Both the position numbers and the translations under genes were made by a program. This document shows positions 31,127 to 40,251 of a DNA stretch of 64,000 nucleotides, piece after piece. The stretch is from Hoeflea sp. (GTDB lineage Bacteria; Pseudomonadota; Alphaproteobacteria; Rhizobiales; Rhizobiaceae): positions 124,001-188,000 of the forward strand of contig NZ_NVXQ01000009.1 in the NCBI RefSeq assembly GCF_002733955.1, in the 5' to 3' direction. The number at the start of each line of letters is the position of its first letter. Within the stretch, counting starts at the first letter, position 1. The notes beneath the pieces were generated by a model. That model ran no database searches, was not told the DNA's origin, and saw only the letters and a list, made by a program, of their open reading frames with translations.

Positions 31127-32785
31127 ATGAGCCCAATCCAAGCCTTTGGCCCGCAGGCCGACAATCAGAGCCCATCCTTTTCCGGGCACAATGCCTATCG
31201 TTCAGATCCCTTGCTGAAGGACATCGCGGCTGACATGCCACGGGCGCTTCGCATCGATTTCGAAACGGTTGGAAAATTCGTGGCCTCGGCGGAAGCCCAG
31301 GATCTGGCGAGGATTGCCAATCGCTCCGTGCCGGAACTCAGAACCCATGATGCGTCCGGCAACCGCATTGACCAGGTCGATTTCCATCCCAGCTGGCACG
31401 CCCTGATGCGCCGCGGCGTCGCGTCCGGGCTGCAGGGCTCGGTCTGGGAAGGCAAGCGCGAGGAGGCGGGCTTTGCCCACCAGACCCGCGCCGTCCGGTT
31501 CTTTCTGACCGCCGGTCTCGAATGCGGCCATCTGTGTCCGCTGACCATGACCAACGCCTCGATTGCCGCCATCATGGCCTCGCCGCGCATTGAAAAGGCC
31601 TGGGCGCCGCAGGTTGTGTCGCGGCGTTACGATTCGAGCCATCGCCCGGCGATGCAGAAATCCGGCGTCACCATCGGCATGGGGATGACGGAAAAGCAGG
31701 GCGGCACCGATGTCCGCGCCAACCAGAGCGTGGCGACCCGCGCAGGCGAGGGGGTGTATCGCCTGTCTGGCCACAAATGGTTCATGTCGGCGCCAATGTC
31801 GGATGCCTTCGTCATGCTGGCCAAGACCGGCAAGGGCCCCACCGAGCAGGTCAGCTGTTTTCTGGTTCCACGCATCCTCGAGGATGGCAGTCTCAACGGC
31901 CTGCGGCTGCAGCGGCTGAAAGATAAGCTCGGCAACCGCTCCAATGCCTCCTCGGAAGTCGAGTTCTCCGACACCTTCGGTTTCCTGCTTGGCGGCGAAG
32001 GCGAGGGCATCCGCACCATTCTCGATATGGTCACATTGACCCGGCTCGATTGTGCGCTGGCCTCCGCCGGCATGATGCGTGCGAGCCTTGCCGAGGCCGT
32101 GCATCACTGCCGCCATCGGCGGGTGTTCGGCGAATTGCTGATCGACCAGCCGCTGATGGCGCGCGTGCTCGCCGACCTGGCGCTCGACACGGCGGCCGCA
32201 ACAGCACTTTCGATGCGCCTGGCCCGCGCCTTCGACAATGCCCGCGACAACCCCACCGAAGCTGCCATTGCCCGGCTGTTGACGCCGGTGGCAAAATACT
32301 GGGTCTGCAAGATTGCGCCCTCGGTCATCTATGAGGTGATGGAATGCATGGGCGGCAATGGCTATGTCGAGGAGCGGGCGGTGGCACGTCACTATCGTGA
32401 GGCTCCGGTCAACGCGATCTGGGAAGGCTCGGGCAATGTCATGTCGCTCGATGTGCTCAGGGTTCTCACCCGTGGCCGCGATCTGTGCGAAGTGGCCCTG
32501 GAAAGCATCAACCGTGATCTGGGCGCTGCGGGACAGCGCACCGTCGACGTGCTGCGCGCCTGCATGGCGGTGGCCGAGAGCGACGAGGGCGCTGCCAGGC
32601 TGCTGACCGAGCAGTTCGCACTTGCCGCAGCTGCCGCCGAACTGACGCGATTGGGTGCAGGCCACGTCGCCGAAGCCTTTGTCGAAACCCGGCTTGGCGG
32701 CGCCTGGCGCTTGACCTACGGCATGCTCGATGCGCGGTTCGACGCGCGCCAGATCGTCGATCTGCTTTACCCGCCTGTGAGCTGA
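31127..32785 (+). CDS. AidB-like acyl-CoA dehydrogenase
   Basis: 552 residues, longer than ordinary acyl-CoA dehydrogenases (~380) and close to AidB (541 in E. coli). FAD-binding region MGMTEKQGGTDVRANQSVA, followed by YRLSGHKWFMSAP; the helical C-terminal half has ECMGGNGYVEERAVARHYRE and WEGSGNVMSLDVLRVL. E. coli AidB belongs to the alkylation (Ada) response and binds DNA. The start ATG has GAGG 5 bases upstream. It is divergent from pyrB and convergent with the AEC transporter. The function in repair versus metabolism is open. Confidence 0.85.
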   Translation: MSPIQAFGPQADNQSPSFSGHNAYRSDPLLKDIAADMPRALRIDFETVGKFVASAEAQDLARIANRSVPELRTHDASGNRIDQVDFHPSWHALMRRGVASGLQGSVWEGKREEAGFAHQTRAVRFFLTAGLECGHLCPLTMTNASIAAIMASPRIEKAWAPQVVSRRYDSSHRPAMQKSGVTIGMGMTEKQGGTDVRANQSVATRAGEGVYRLSGHKWFMSAPMSDAFVMLAKTGKGPTEQVSCFLVPRILEDGSLNGLRLQRLKDKLGNRSNASSEVEFSDTFGFLLGGEGEGIRTILDMVTLTRLDCALASAGMMRASLAEAVHHCRHRRVFGELLIDQPLMARVLADLALDTAAATALSMRLARAFDNARDNPTEAAIARLLTPVAKYWVCKIAPSVIYEVMECMGGNGYVEERAVARHYREAPVNAIWEGSGNVMSLDVLRVLTRGRDLCEVALESINRDLGAAGQRTVDVLRACMAVAESDEGAARLLTEQFALAAAAAELTRLGAGHVAEAFVETRLGGAWRLTYGMLDARFDARQIVDLLYPPVS

Positions 32786-32798
32786 GGCCCGGAGCGGC

Positions 32799-33734
32799 CT
32801 ATAAGCCGCCGGCCAGCCCGGCGGCCCACATCACGGCCGGTATGGTCACAAAGGAGGCGACCGTCTGCACAGTCGCCACCGCTGCGTAAAGCGGCGCATC
32901 GCCGCCCATTTGCCGCGCCAGCAGATAGCCGTTCATCGCCGTCGGTACGGCTGCGCACAGCGCCAGGATGAGCACGGTCTCCCCAGTCAGCCCGAAGCCG
33001 AGCGCCAGAGCCACCATCACAGCAGGGAACAGCAGGAGCTTCAGCACCACGGGTGTCAGCACTGCAAGCCCGGGGCGCAATGCATCGGTGAGCTTCAGTC
33101 CGGCGCCGACCATCAGCATGCCCAGGCCAAGGGCGGAACGGGCGATCAGGTCGATCGCCTGTTCGGCCGGCGGATAGATGCCGATTGACGAGGCATTGAC
33201 GAAAATGCCTGCGAGACAGCCAAGGATCAGCGGATTGCCGGCAATCCGCTTGGCCAGGGTCGCCATGCTGCGCCCGCCGGTTCCGTACCAGACCAGCATG
33301 ATTACGTTGATGAAATTGAGCGGGATGACGATCAGCGCCAGCACCAGCGCAACAAGCGCCATACCGCTCGCGCCGGTCAGCTTTTCCGCGATCGCCAGCG
33401 CGATGAACCCGTTCCAGCGCGATGATGTCTGAAACAGGGTGGTGAAGCTTGCATTGGACATGCCTTTCGCCCGGGCGATCGGATGCAGCGCCAGCAAAAG
33501 CACCGTCATGATCGCAACGGCCCCGAACGACACCAGCGCCACAGTGCCGAGCTCGATGCCTGAAAAATCTGCCGTCGCCAGGGTCAGAAACAGCAGCGAG
33601 GGAAACAGCAGGTAGTAGCCCAGCGTTTCCAGTCCCGGCCAGACACTCTGGTCGATGAACGGTGCGCGCTTGAGCGCAATGCCTAAAAGCACGATCAGGA
33701 AAATCGGCAGGATGCTTTCGAATATGGGGATCAT
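32799..33734 (-). CDS. AEC family transporter
   Basis: 311 residues, about ten membrane helices in two halves. Auxin efflux carrier-like membrane transport protein; family signatures include the N-terminal FESILPIFLIVLLGIALKR, NASFTTLFQTSSRWNGFIAL and the C-terminal ALCAAVPTAMNGYLLARQMG. Substrates in bacteria include malate and malonate, but this one is not predictable. Only 13 bases separate its stop from that of the AidB-like gene (convergent). Confidence 0.88.
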   Translation of the reverse strand: MIPIFESILPIFLIVLLGIALKRAPFIDQSVWPGLETLGYYLLFPSLLFLTLATADFSGIELGTVALVSFGAVAIMTVLLLALHPIARAKGMSNASFTTLFQTSSRWNGFIALAIAEKLTGASGMALVALVLALIVIPLNFINVIMLVWYGTGGRSMATLAKRIAGNPLILGCLAGIFVNASSIGIYPPAEQAIDLIARSALGLGMLMVGAGLKLTDALRPGLAVLTPVVLKLLLFPAVMVALALGFGLTGETVLILALCAAVPTAMNGYLLARQMGGDAPLYAAVATVQTVASFVTIPAVMWAAGLAGGL

Positions 33735-33801
33735 GAGGGTCGCCGTAGGGGGGAGGGTGCCCTCTCATAAGCAGCTGTTCCGCCAAGGGCAATGGCGGTC
33801 G

Positions 33802-33875
33802 TTAACCTTAACAAATGGTTTACATTGCACCGAGGCACCGCCACCGTCATGCTGGCAGCTGATTTTAACCTTAAC
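33802..33875 (+). promoter_or_regulatory. paired TTAACCTTAAC repeats with a CtrA-like box
   Basis: The 11-mer TTAACCTTAAC occurs at 33802-33812 and again at 33865-33875, 63 bases apart (six helical turns). The first copy overlaps TTAA-N7-TTTAC (33808-33823), one mismatch from the CtrA consensus TTAA-N7-TTAAC. It lies between the divergent AEC transporter and the small membrane protein operon. Motif similarity only. Confidence 0.4.
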
Positions 33876-33898
33876 GCATGAGCCCCGACGGTCCCGTG

Positions 33899-34489
33899 AT
33901 GATATCTAACCGCCTGTATTATGCCTCGATGATGCTGTTCTGGGTCTGCTACCTGTCGCTGCTGGCGATGGTTGTTGCCTATGCGCCGCAGGGCGGGGTG
34001 AGCATGGCAGGGCTGACCCTGTTTAGCGACACGGGACTGGTCGAGACGGCGGTGATGGCCATGCAGTCCATCGGTCTGTCGCCGGTGGGGCAAAGCGTCG
34101 TCTTCGGGCTGCTGGGTGGTTTCAGCGCTGCGTCTGCCGGTTTGCTGCTGTTTTCAATGATGTTTTATGTGTTCGGCGAAGAGCGTGAACAGCGCGAGTC
34201 ACGGGCATTGGCGCAAGGCGCCGTCGCATGCACGGCGCTTGGCGCCATGTTGACGGCTCTGGTGTTCTTTGCCGGCGGGCAGGCGGGCGCGCTTCTGGCG
34301 CTGCAATTCGGTGCTCTCGGCGGATTGTTCCTCACCGTCATGTCGCTCGGCCAGACACAGATAGAGCCGGATCAGCAGACAGATGACGAGGCGAGTGAGT
34401 TGGATCAGGTGATTGCCGACCACGCCGCCAATCATGCAGCGTTCAGCGCCCAGCTGGCCTCGCTCTCCAGACACGGATCACGGTCATGA
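33899..34489 (+). CDS. membrane protein of unknown function
   Basis: 196 residues from ATG 33899; GTG at 33896 and ATG at 33878 are alternative starts and none has a clear Shine-Dalgarno. About four hydrophobic helices (MMLFWVCYLSLLAMVVAYA, VFGLLGGFSAASAGLLLFSM, ALGAMLTALVFFAG, LLALQFGALGGLFLTVMSLG), then a charged ~45-residue tail with DQQTDDEASELDQ. No known family is recognised. It shares an ATGA overlap with the DUF6105-like gene, so the two are an operon. Confidence 0.65.
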   Translation: MISNRLYYASMMLFWVCYLSLLAMVVAYAPQGGVSMAGLTLFSDTGLVETAVMAMQSIGLSPVGQSVVFGLLGGFSAASAGLLLFSMMFYVFGEEREQRESRALAQGAVACTALGAMLTALVFFAGGQAGALLALQFGALGGLFLTVMSLGQTQIEPDQQTDDEASELDQVIADHAANHAAFSAQLASLSRHGSRS

Positions 34490-34836
34490 AGGTCTTTCTC
34501 GCACTCTGGATCATGCCGATTTTCCTGCTCGGAAGCTGGTACGGCCTGTCCTACTACGACATCAATTTCGGCTATCGCATCCTGACCCGTGAGCTGCACG
34601 ATCTGGTCTTCCAGATTTACGGCAATCTGCTCGGCATCCCACCCGAAACCATTCCGGCGCTGGTGCTCAAGGCGATCATTTTCGACACCTTCCTGGTCAT
34701 CGGATTCATCATCCTCAAGCGCCGCCGCAAACAGATCTGGGCGGCCATCCGCAGGATGCTCGGCTGGTCCGATAATGCCGATGTGCCGATGCAGGCACCC
34801 GCACCGGCCGACTCAGAGTTCTCCAGAAGCGCCTGA
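34486..34836 (+). CDS. DUF6105-like small membrane protein
   Basis: 116 residues. Helix 1 is [20 protein letters not shown], followed by [20 protein letters not shown] and a [11 protein letters not shown] loop, helix 2 ([14 protein letters not shown]), and a basic KRRRKQIW stretch. This pattern fits the rhizobial DUF6105 family by memory; the family name is less certain than the reality of the gene. Translationally coupled to the upstream gene. The last 24 bases overlap the 3' end of ruvX on the opposite strand. Confidence 0.7.
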   Translation: MKVFLALWIMPIFLLGSWYGLSYYDINFGYRILTRELHDLVFQIYGNLLGIPPETIPALVLKAIIFDTFLVIGFIILKRRRKQIWAAIRRMLGWSDNADVPMQAPAPADSEFSRSA

Positions 34837-35316
34837 CGCTTGCTGTTGCGCGCGCAGGCCGGTCAATCGGTCGAGCGCGCCCTGCAGGATGAAGCTGGCT
34901 GCAGCCGAATCAATCCGCTCCTTGCGCTTCTTGCGCGACACGTCCATTTCGATCAGCGCCCGTTCCGCGGCCACCGTTGACAGCCGCTCGTCCCAGAACA
35001 CGAATGGCAGTTCGGTCTTTTGCGCCATGTTGCGCACGAAGGCGCGCGTGGCCTGCACCCGGGGGCCCTCGCTGCCGTCCATGTTGACCGGCAATCCGAT
35101 CACCGCGACAGCCACCTTGTCTTTCTCCAGCGCCGCAATCAGGGCAATCGCATCGAGGGTGAACTTCTTGCGTTTGATCATCGGCCGCGGCGAAGCGAGC
35201 CGCAGCGACAGGTCGGACACCGCCAGGCCGATGGTTTCCGTCCCCAGGTCGATGCCAGCAATCGTCTGGCCCGGCGCCATGTGCGCGCTCACATCCTCGA
35301 TGGCAATCACGGCCAT
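34813..35316 (-). CDS. ruvX: Holliday junction resolvase-like protein RuvX (YqgF)
   Basis: 167 residues. RNase H-like fold; key motifs are [44 protein letters not shown] and the final [15 protein letters not shown]. These acidic motifs bind metal. YqgF proteins act in 16S rRNA 5'-end maturation and were annotated as resolvases. The N-terminal ~18 residues before the core are an extension. Convergent with the DUF6105-like gene, tails overlapping. Confidence 0.92.
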   Translation of the reverse strand: MAVIAIEDVSAHMAPGQTIAGIDLGTETIGLAVSDLSLRLASPRPMIKRKKFTLDAIALIAALEKDKVAVAVIGLPVNMDGSEGPRVQATRAFVRNMAQKTELPFVFWDERLSTVAAERALIEMDVSRKKRKERIDSAAASFILQGALDRLTGLRAQQQASGASGEL

Positions 35317-35422
35317 TTCTCAACTCCGCCTTTGCGCACGGGCCGATGCCGCGCTAGATGTTGGGTTTAGCGAACAAGCCCTTGAAACGCGAGGGTCCGT
35401 GTAATGCGAGAGAGGATAATCC

Positions 35423-36130
35423 ATGAAAATCACCTGGCTGGGTCATGCTGCATTCCGTCTGGAAACCGGCAAGTCGACCATACTGATCGATCCGTTTCTC
35501 ACCGGCAATCCGGGTTTCGAAGGCAATGACCGCAAGGAAGCGGTCAAGGATGTCACCCACATTCTGCTCACCCATGGCCATGCGGATCACATCGGCGACA
35601 CCGCGGCCATCGCCAAGGAAACCGGCGCGGTGGTGCTGTGCAATTACGATCTCGGGGTCTGGCTCGGCCGTCATCAGGGCGTGGAGAAGCTCGAGATGGG
35701 CAACACCGGCGGCACCATTTCGCTGGGCGATTTCTCAGCTACCTTCGTCAACGCCTTCCATTCCTCGGCGCAGATCACCGAAGACGGCGTGTCGCACTCG
35801 CTGGGCAGCGCCAACGGCTTGATGCTGCATTTCGATGACGAGCCGGGCCTCCTGCATATGGGCGACACCGATATCTTCTCCGACATGGCGCTGATCAACG
35901 AGCTGCACCGGCCGGAGATCGGCATCGTGCCGATCGGCGACCGCTTCACCATGGGCGGTGCTGTCGCGGCTCTTGCCTGCCGCCGCTACTTCTCCTTTGC
36001 CAAGGTCTTGCCTTGCCATTACGGCACCTTCCCGTTCCTCGACCAGACCGCTGACGCGTTCATCGAGGGCATGGAAGACGATGCCAAGAACGTTGCCGCT
36101 CCCAAGTCGGGCGAAAGCGTGATTGTCTGA
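35423..36130 (+). CDS. metal-dependent hydrolase, UPF0173 family
   Basis: 235 residues. Metallo-beta-lactamase fold; metal motif [15 protein letters not shown] (HxHxDH), a second ligand set at [17 protein letters not shown] and [14 protein letters not shown]-terminal [14 protein letters not shown] is the family signature. Substrate unknown. AGAGGAT lies 7 bases before the ATG. It sits between ruvX and gatC; a hairpin follows it. Confidence 0.92.
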   Translation: MKITWLGHAAFRLETGKSTILIDPFLTGNPGFEGNDRKEAVKDVTHILLTHGHADHIGDTAAIAKETGAVVLCNYDLGVWLGRHQGVEKLEMGNTGGTISLGDFSATFVNAFHSSAQITEDGVSHSLGSANGLMLHFDDEPGLLHMGDTDIFSDMALINELHRPEIGIVPIGDRFTMGGAVAALACRRYFSFAKVLPCHYGTFPFLDQTADAFIEGMEDDAKNVAAPKSGESVIV

Positions 36131-36142
36131 TCCACTCATTCG

Positions 36143-36179
36143 GCAACCGCGACGGCACAAAACAATGCCGCGCGGTTGC
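36143..36179 (+). terminator. hairpin after the UPF0173 gene
   Basis: 9-bp outer stem GCAACCGCG / CGCGGTTGC plus an inner GGCA/TGCC pair around a CAAAACAA loop, 13 bases after the stop codon. No U tract, so it is a candidate terminator or RNA-stabilising element only. Confidence 0.4.
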
Positions 36180-36206
36180 GCGGCTGCCCGCTCGCCGCTA
36201 TAGCGG
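36176..36206 (+). promoter_or_regulatory. candidate promoter of gatC
   Basis: TTGCGC at 36176-36181, 16-base spacer, CTATAG at 36198-36203; the -10 sits in the perfect palindrome CCGCTATAGCGG (36195-36206). It would give a leader of about 30 bases before gatC. Pattern-based. Confidence 0.35.
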
Positions 36207-36240
36207 GGCCACCTGTTCACACCACCCCGATGAGGACCCG

Positions 36241-36528
36241 ATGTCCGTAGATCTTGCCACCGTCAAACGCGTTGCGCACCTGGCCCGCATTGCGGTCACC
36301 GACGAGGAAGCCGCCCGCATGGAAGGCGAACTCAACACCATCCTGGGATTTGTCGAGCACCTGTCGGAAGTCGATGTCGACGGCGTCGAGCCGATGACCT
36401 CGGTTACGCCGATGGCGATGAAGAAGCGCGCCGATGTGGTCACCGATGGCTCCAAGGCGGACGATATCGTCGCCAACGCGCCCGAAAGGGCCGAGAATTT
36501 CTTCATGGTGCCGAAGGTGGTCGAGTAA
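36241..36528 (+). CDS. gatC: Asp-tRNA(Asn)/Glu-tRNA(Gln) amidotransferase subunit C
   Basis: 95 residues, the usual length. Small scaffold subunit of GatCAB, which turns misacylated Glu-tRNA(Gln) and Asp-tRNA(Asn) into the correct forms. Signature [20 protein letters not shown] and the C-terminal [16 protein letters not shown] with the final [12 protein letters not shown] follows GAGGACCC. The GNAT gene starts 4 bases after its stop, and gatA after that, so the three form one operon. Confidence 0.95.
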   Translation: MSVDLATVKRVAHLARIAVTDEEAARMEGELNTILGFVEHLSEVDVDGVEPMTSVTPMAMKKRADVVTDGSKADDIVANAPERAENFFMVPKVVE

Positions 36529-36532
36529 GCCG

Positions 36533-37015
36533 ATGGCTGTGTCGATCGCCATTGAAACGCCGCTGCAGGACGAGGTGAAGACGCTTGTCACGGCGCTCGA
36601 TGCGCATCTGGCGCCGCTGGCGCCGGCCGAGTTCAATTTCGGCCTTGATCTTGAAGAGATGGCTGCCGACGACACCACCGTCTTTGTGGCCCGCAACGCC
36701 GACGGCAAGGCGGTGGGGATTGGCGCGCTCAAGCACATCGGCCAGTACGAGGGCCAGCAATTGGGCGAGATCAAGCGCATGTTCACCGATCCCGCCGTGC
36801 GCGGCCAGCGGATCGGCTCGGCCTTGCTTGAAGCGATCCAGGCACGCGCCCTGTCGCTGGGTATCGAGCGCCTGGTGCTCGAAACCGGCGTGGGCGAGGG
36901 GCTCGCCGCCGCCGTCCGGCTTTATCAGAACCACGGCTTCACCGAATGTGGCGCCGTGCTCGATTATCCCGCATCTCACTATTCCCGGTTCTTTGAAAAG
37001 AAGTTGTCCGCATGA
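36533..37015 (+). CDS. GNAT family N-acetyltransferase inserted between gatC and gatA
   Basis: 160 residues. Starts 4 bases after gatC. The acetyl-CoA motif is [20 protein letters not shown], with the later strand-helix [20 protein letters not shown]. This resembles the putative acetyltransferases of the YsnE/YjgM type. The stop TGA overlaps the gatA ATG (ATGA), so translation is coupled with gatA. Substrate unknown; position within an amidotransferase operon suggests co-expression rather than proven shared function. Confidence 0.85.
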   Translation: MAVSIAIETPLQDEVKTLVTALDAHLAPLAPAEFNFGLDLEEMAADDTTVFVARNADGKAVGIGALKHIGQYEGQQLGEIKRMFTDPAVRGQRIGSALLEAIQARALSLGIERLVLETGVGEGLAAAVRLYQNHGFTECGAVLDYPASHYSRFFEKKLSA

Positions 37016-38493
37016 CAGACCTCATCCGCCTGACCATCGCCGAAGCCCGTGACGAAATGGGCAAGGGCGCGCTCTCCAGCGTCGAGCTGACCGACGCCTA
37101 TCTGGCCGCCATCGAGGCCGCCAACCCGGCGATCAATGCCTATGTGACCGTCACCGCCGACAAGGCGCGCGAGATGGCGAAGGCCTCCGACGCCCGCCGC
37201 GCGGGCGGTGAGGCCGGCGCGCTGGAAGGTATTCCGCTTGGCGTCAAGGATCTCTATGCCACCGAGGGCGTACACACCCAGGCCTGCTCCCACGTGCTCG
37301 ACGGCTTCGAGCCGCGCTACGAATCCACCGTCACGGCCAATCTCTGGGCCGACGGCGCGGTGATGCTGGGCAAGCTCAACATGGACGAGTTCGCCATGGG
37401 CTCTTCCAACGAGACCTCCTATTACGGCCCGGTCATCAATCCCTGGCGCGCCGAAGGCTCCAACGCCAACCTGGTGCCCGGCGGTTCCTCGGGTGGTTCG
37501 GCAGCCGCGGTGGCCGCGCTGATGTGCGCCGGTGCGACCGCGACCGACACCGGCGGCTCGATCCGCCAGCCCGCAGCGTTTACCGGCACCGTCGGCATCA
37601 AGCCCACCTATGGCCGCTGCTCGCGCTGGGGCATCGCCGCCTTCGCCTCGTCGCTCGATCAGGCGGGTCCAATCGCCCGCGACGTGCGCGATGCGGCGAT
37701 TCTGCTCAAGTCGATGGCCTCCGTCGACGACAAGGACACCACCTCCGTCGACATGCCGGTGCCCGATTATGAAGCCGCACTTGGCGGTTCGGTCAAGGGC
37801 CTGAAGATCGGCATCCCGCGCGAATACCGCATCGAGGGCATGCCCGAAGAGATCGAAGCCCTTTGGCAGAAGGGCATTGCCTGGCTCAAGGATGCCGGCG
37901 CCGAGATCGTCGATATCGAACTGCCGCACACCAAATACGCGCTGCCCGCCTATTACATCGTCGCCCCCGCGGAAGCCTCGTCCAACCTCGCCCGTTATGA
38001 CGGCGTCCGCTACGGCCTGCGCGTGCCCGGCAAGGACATTGCCGACATGTACGAAAAGACCCGCGCCGAAGGTTTCGGCCAGGAGGTCAAGCGCCGCATC
38101 ATGATCGGCACCTATGTGCTCTCCGCCGGTTACTACGACGCCTATTACCTGCGCGCCCAGAAGGTTCGCACCCTGATCAAGCGTGATTTCGAACTCGCCT
38201 TCGAGGCGGGCGTCGATGCGATCCTGACCCCGGCAACCCCGTCCTCGGCCTTTGCGGTCGGCGACGAGAGCCTCGCCAGCGACCCGGTCAAGATGTACAT
38301 GCAGGATGTCTTCACCGTCACCGTCAACATGGCCGGTCTGCCGGGCATCTCGGTTCCTGCCGGTCTTGATCACAAGGGTCTGCCGCTCGGCCTGCAGCTG
38401 ATCGGTCGTCCGTTCGAGGAAGAAACCCTGTTCAAAACCGCCCACGTCATCGAACAGGCCGCAGGCCGGTTCGAAGCCAAGCCCTGGTGGTAA
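37012..38493 (+). CDS. gatA: Asp-tRNA(Asn)/Glu-tRNA(Gln) amidotransferase subunit A
   Basis: 493 residues. Amidase-signature glutaminase that supplies ammonia. The Ser-cisSer-Lys triad is visible: Lys79 in [10 protein letters not shown], Ser159 in [15 protein letters not shown] and nucleophile Ser183 in [13 protein letters not shown], spaced as in known GatA. The C-terminus ends with [20 protein letters not shown]. Closed by a strong hairpin terminator; gatB lies about 1.9 kb further and is a separate transcription unit. Confidence 0.97.
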   Translation: MTDLIRLTIAEARDEMGKGALSSVELTDAYLAAIEAANPAINAYVTVTADKAREMAKASDARRAGGEAGALEGIPLGVKDLYATEGVHTQACSHVLDGFEPRYESTVTANLWADGAVMLGKLNMDEFAMGSSNETSYYGPVINPWRAEGSNANLVPGGSSGGSAAAVAALMCAGATATDTGGSIRQPAAFTGTVGIKPTYGRCSRWGIAAFASSLDQAGPIARDVRDAAILLKSMASVDDKDTTSVDMPVPDYEAALGGSVKGLKIGIPREYRIEGMPEEIEALWQKGIAWLKDAGAEIVDIELPHTKYALPAYYIVAPAEASSNLARYDGVRYGLRVPGKDIADMYEKTRAEGFGQEVKRRIMIGTYVLSAGYYDAYYLRAQKVRTLIKRDFELAFEAGVDAILTPATPSSAFAVGDESLASDPVKMYMQDVFTVTVNMAGLPGISVPAGLDHKGLPLGLQLIGRPFEEETLFKTAHVIEQAAGRFEAKPWW

Positions 38494-38516
38494 GCAGGTT
38501 TCGCAAGATCAGTGAC

Positions 38517-38542
38517 AAAGCGGCGCCCTGAGGCGCCGCTTT
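38517..38542 (+). terminator. terminator of the gatC-GNAT-gatA operon
   Basis: Perfect 11-bp stem AAAGCGGCGCC / GGCGCCGCTTT with a CTGA loop, starting 23 bases after the gatA stop and running into TTTGCATTT. Confidence 0.82.
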
Positions 38543-38650
38543 GCATTTACAGCGCCGGGCATCCAATCGGATGTGCAAAAGTCGCTGTAACACTTTGAAA
38601 TGATGCATGTACGTGATCGTTCAAATGAGACCATTTGGACGCGCCATGCA

Positions 38651-38908
38651 TTAGCGGTTGTTCAGCTGCGAGCGTACCAGCTCCAGCCCGCGCCGGGTGA
38701 CACCGTAGGGCTTGCCATTGCGCGAACTGATCGCGCGCCGCCGCTTGAGCTTGCGGAAGGTTTCGAGATCGAGATCGGCAAACAGCCAGCCTTCGCGTGT
38801 GATGAGCTTCAGCTCCGTGATCTTCCTGCGGTCGTCACGGACCGGCTCGATCCTGCCGCCTTGTGCCAGCAGGTGCAAAATGCGCTGTTCAGCGCGGGAT
38901 ATATCCAT
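38651..38908 (-). CDS. YjhX family protein (UPF0386)
   Basis: 85 residues from the ATG at 38908, the same length as E. coli YjhX. Core: DISRAEQRILHLLAQGGRI, then REGWLFADLDLETFRKLKRR, SSRNGKPYGVTRRG and a final VRSQLNN. The family fold looks like a winged helix. E. coli YjhX has been proposed as the toxin of a YjhX-YjhQ pair, where YjhQ is a GNAT. Here a GNAT gene lies 332 bases away in divergent orientation, so the pair is not an operon. The frame remains open 39 bases upstream, but family starts support 38908. Confidence 0.85.
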   Translation of the reverse strand: MDISRAEQRILHLLAQGGRIEPVRDDRRKITELKLITREGWLFADLDLETFRKLKRRRAISSRNGKPYGVTRRGLELVRSQLNNR

Positions 38909-38942
38909 TGGTCTGATGTCCGGGAAAGCGCTCCGGTGAGCG

Positions 38943-38991
38943 CACAAAAACAGTCACCAACGTCGCTGACGTCAGCGGGTGCGTGTTTTTG
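38943..38991. repeat. long imperfect inverted repeat in the YjhX/GNAT intergenic region
   Basis: Outer arms ACAAAAACA (38943-38951) and TGTTTTTGT (38983-38991), middle pair CACC/GGTG, and a perfect inner palindrome CGCTGACGTCAGCG (38963-38976). The left arm has five extra bases. It occupies part of the 332-base gene-free gap 38909-39240; nothing else is recognised in that gap. It could be an operator, a bidirectional terminator-like hairpin or a mobile-element relic. Confidence 0.5.
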
Positions 38992-39240
38992 TCGGGCCTG
39001 GCGCGGCGTGTTGAACGCAGGCAGGCCCCTTATCGGGACTCGGACAGGAAGAACATAAAGGCTCCGGTAATGGACGGCTTGACCATAGACGTGGTGGGAG
39101 GTGGGTTCAAGAAAACCCGGTCCGGTTGCTTCCCGAAAGCTTGCCCGCTGTTGCCCTTTTACACGGCAAAGCAGTGCAGGGCTTGCTGAATCGCCCATTT
39201 CCGGCGAAAGTCGGTACAATTGGCTCGCACCGGCGCGGTC

Positions 39241-39795
39241 ATGAACTCACGGAGCGATCTCTTGATAGCTATCCGGCCTGCCACGTCTGCCGAAGCCCAG
39301 GATCTCGCCGAGATCGGTCTCGCCGCATGGGAAAAGGCGATCCGCGTCTGGGGCGAGGACGCCGAGCGCCTGCGCGAAAATGCCCGGGAAGCCTATTATG
39401 ATTTCTGCACCCGCTGCTGGCCCGATATTCTTGTCGCCGAGTGGGATGGTGATGTGGCTGGCTGGGGATCGTGTGAAAAGGCCGATGATTTCATCACCGA
39501 TCTCTGGGTGCTGCCGGAGTTCCAGAACCGGGGAATTGGCACCGCGCTGCTTGAGGAGATCGAGGCCGGTATCATAGAGCGTGGCTTTCCTTCTGCGCGG
39601 CTTGACACCCACGCCCGCAACATCGCCGCGATACGGCTGTTCAAGCGGCTCGGATACCGGGTGAAAACCTATTTCGTCACCTATTCCGATCCTCTGGACG
39701 AAGACATCGACAAGGTCGAGATGATCAAGGAATTCGAACCCGACAGCGAGCCGCTTGATCGCGGTACGGACGACTACAGTCTCTACGACAATTGA
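39241..39795 (+). CDS. GNAT family N-acetyltransferase
   Basis: 184 residues from ATG 39241; a TTG at 39220 would add 7. Motif A reads LWVLPEFQNRGIGTALLEEI, with LDTHARNIAAIRLFKRLGYR after it, typical of the RimI-like GNAT class. The last ~35 residues are acidic. No operon partner; the DUF6455 gene is convergent downstream. Confidence 0.85.
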   Translation: MNSRSDLLIAIRPATSAEAQDLAEIGLAAWEKAIRVWGEDAERLRENAREAYYDFCTRCWPDILVAEWDGDVAGWGSCEKADDFITDLWVLPEFQNRGIGTALLEEIEAGIIERGFPSARLDTHARNIAAIRLFKRLGYRVKTYFVTYSDPLDEDIDKVEMIKEFEPDSEPLDRGTDDYSLYDN

Positions 39796-39872
39796 GCGCA
39801 GAACGAGCTGTCTTGGTGGATTGCGGGCGAAAAAAGACCCGGACGCGGCGATGCAATCCGGGTTGAAAATTG

Positions 39873-39894
39873 GGCGGAGGAAAACGCCTCCGCC
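39873..39894 (-). terminator. hairpin between the GNAT and DUF6455 genes
   Basis: GGCGGAGG / CCTCCGCC, 8-bp perfect stem with an AAAACG loop, 18 bases after the DUF6455 stop. On the minus strand it is followed by CAATTTTC, a weak U tract. Confidence 0.5.
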
Positions 39895-39911
39895 TAGAGG
39901 GAGCTTGAATA

Positions 39912-40196
39912 TCAGGCTGCGGGCTGCGTCTTGGCTTCGGCGTTGCGCAGCACCCGGCCGAAAAGATCGTGATTGCGGCAAAAGGACGGGGCCTCATCCG
40001 GCGCGGCTTCGTGCGACAGCCAATGCTGGCAGCCATCGGTCCGGTCGCAGCTCAGGCAGCGGTTGGCGGCACGGCGCAGCACGCCTGCATGATCCGGCAA
40101 GGCCTGGATCTCGTCTGCGACCCCGAGTTTGTGCATCATGGCGTCCATCAGGTCGGCCTGTTTTGTCAGACGGCTGAAAATGTCGAGTACGCTCAT
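39912..40196 (-). CDS. DUF6455 family protein
   Basis: 94 residues from the ATG at 40196, preceded by AGGAGAAG. The cysteine pattern NRCLSCDRTDGCQHWL, with a final FCRN, is the family hallmark and suggests metal binding. The N-terminal helix LDIFSRLTKQADLMDAMMHK is conserved in the family. Function unknown. An FNR/FixK-like box lies upstream, centred 62 bases from the ATG, which suggests low-oxygen control. Divergent from gatB. Confidence 0.8.
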   Translation of the reverse strand: MSVLDIFSRLTKQADLMDAMMHKLGVADEIQALPDHAGVLRRAANRCLSCDRTDGCQHWLSHEAAPDEAPSFCRNHDLFGRVLRNAEAKTQPAA

Positions 40197-40251
40197 GATC
40201 TTCTCCTCTTGATTGTTGCAGGGAGAATCCCACCAGCGCCGCACAGCCGCA

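Noticed and set aside
38651..39795. YjhX plus GNAT as a YjhX-YjhQ type toxin-antitoxin pair
   Set aside because: The genes are divergent and 332 bases apart, not an operon, and the GNAT is RimI-like rather than clearly YjhQ-like.
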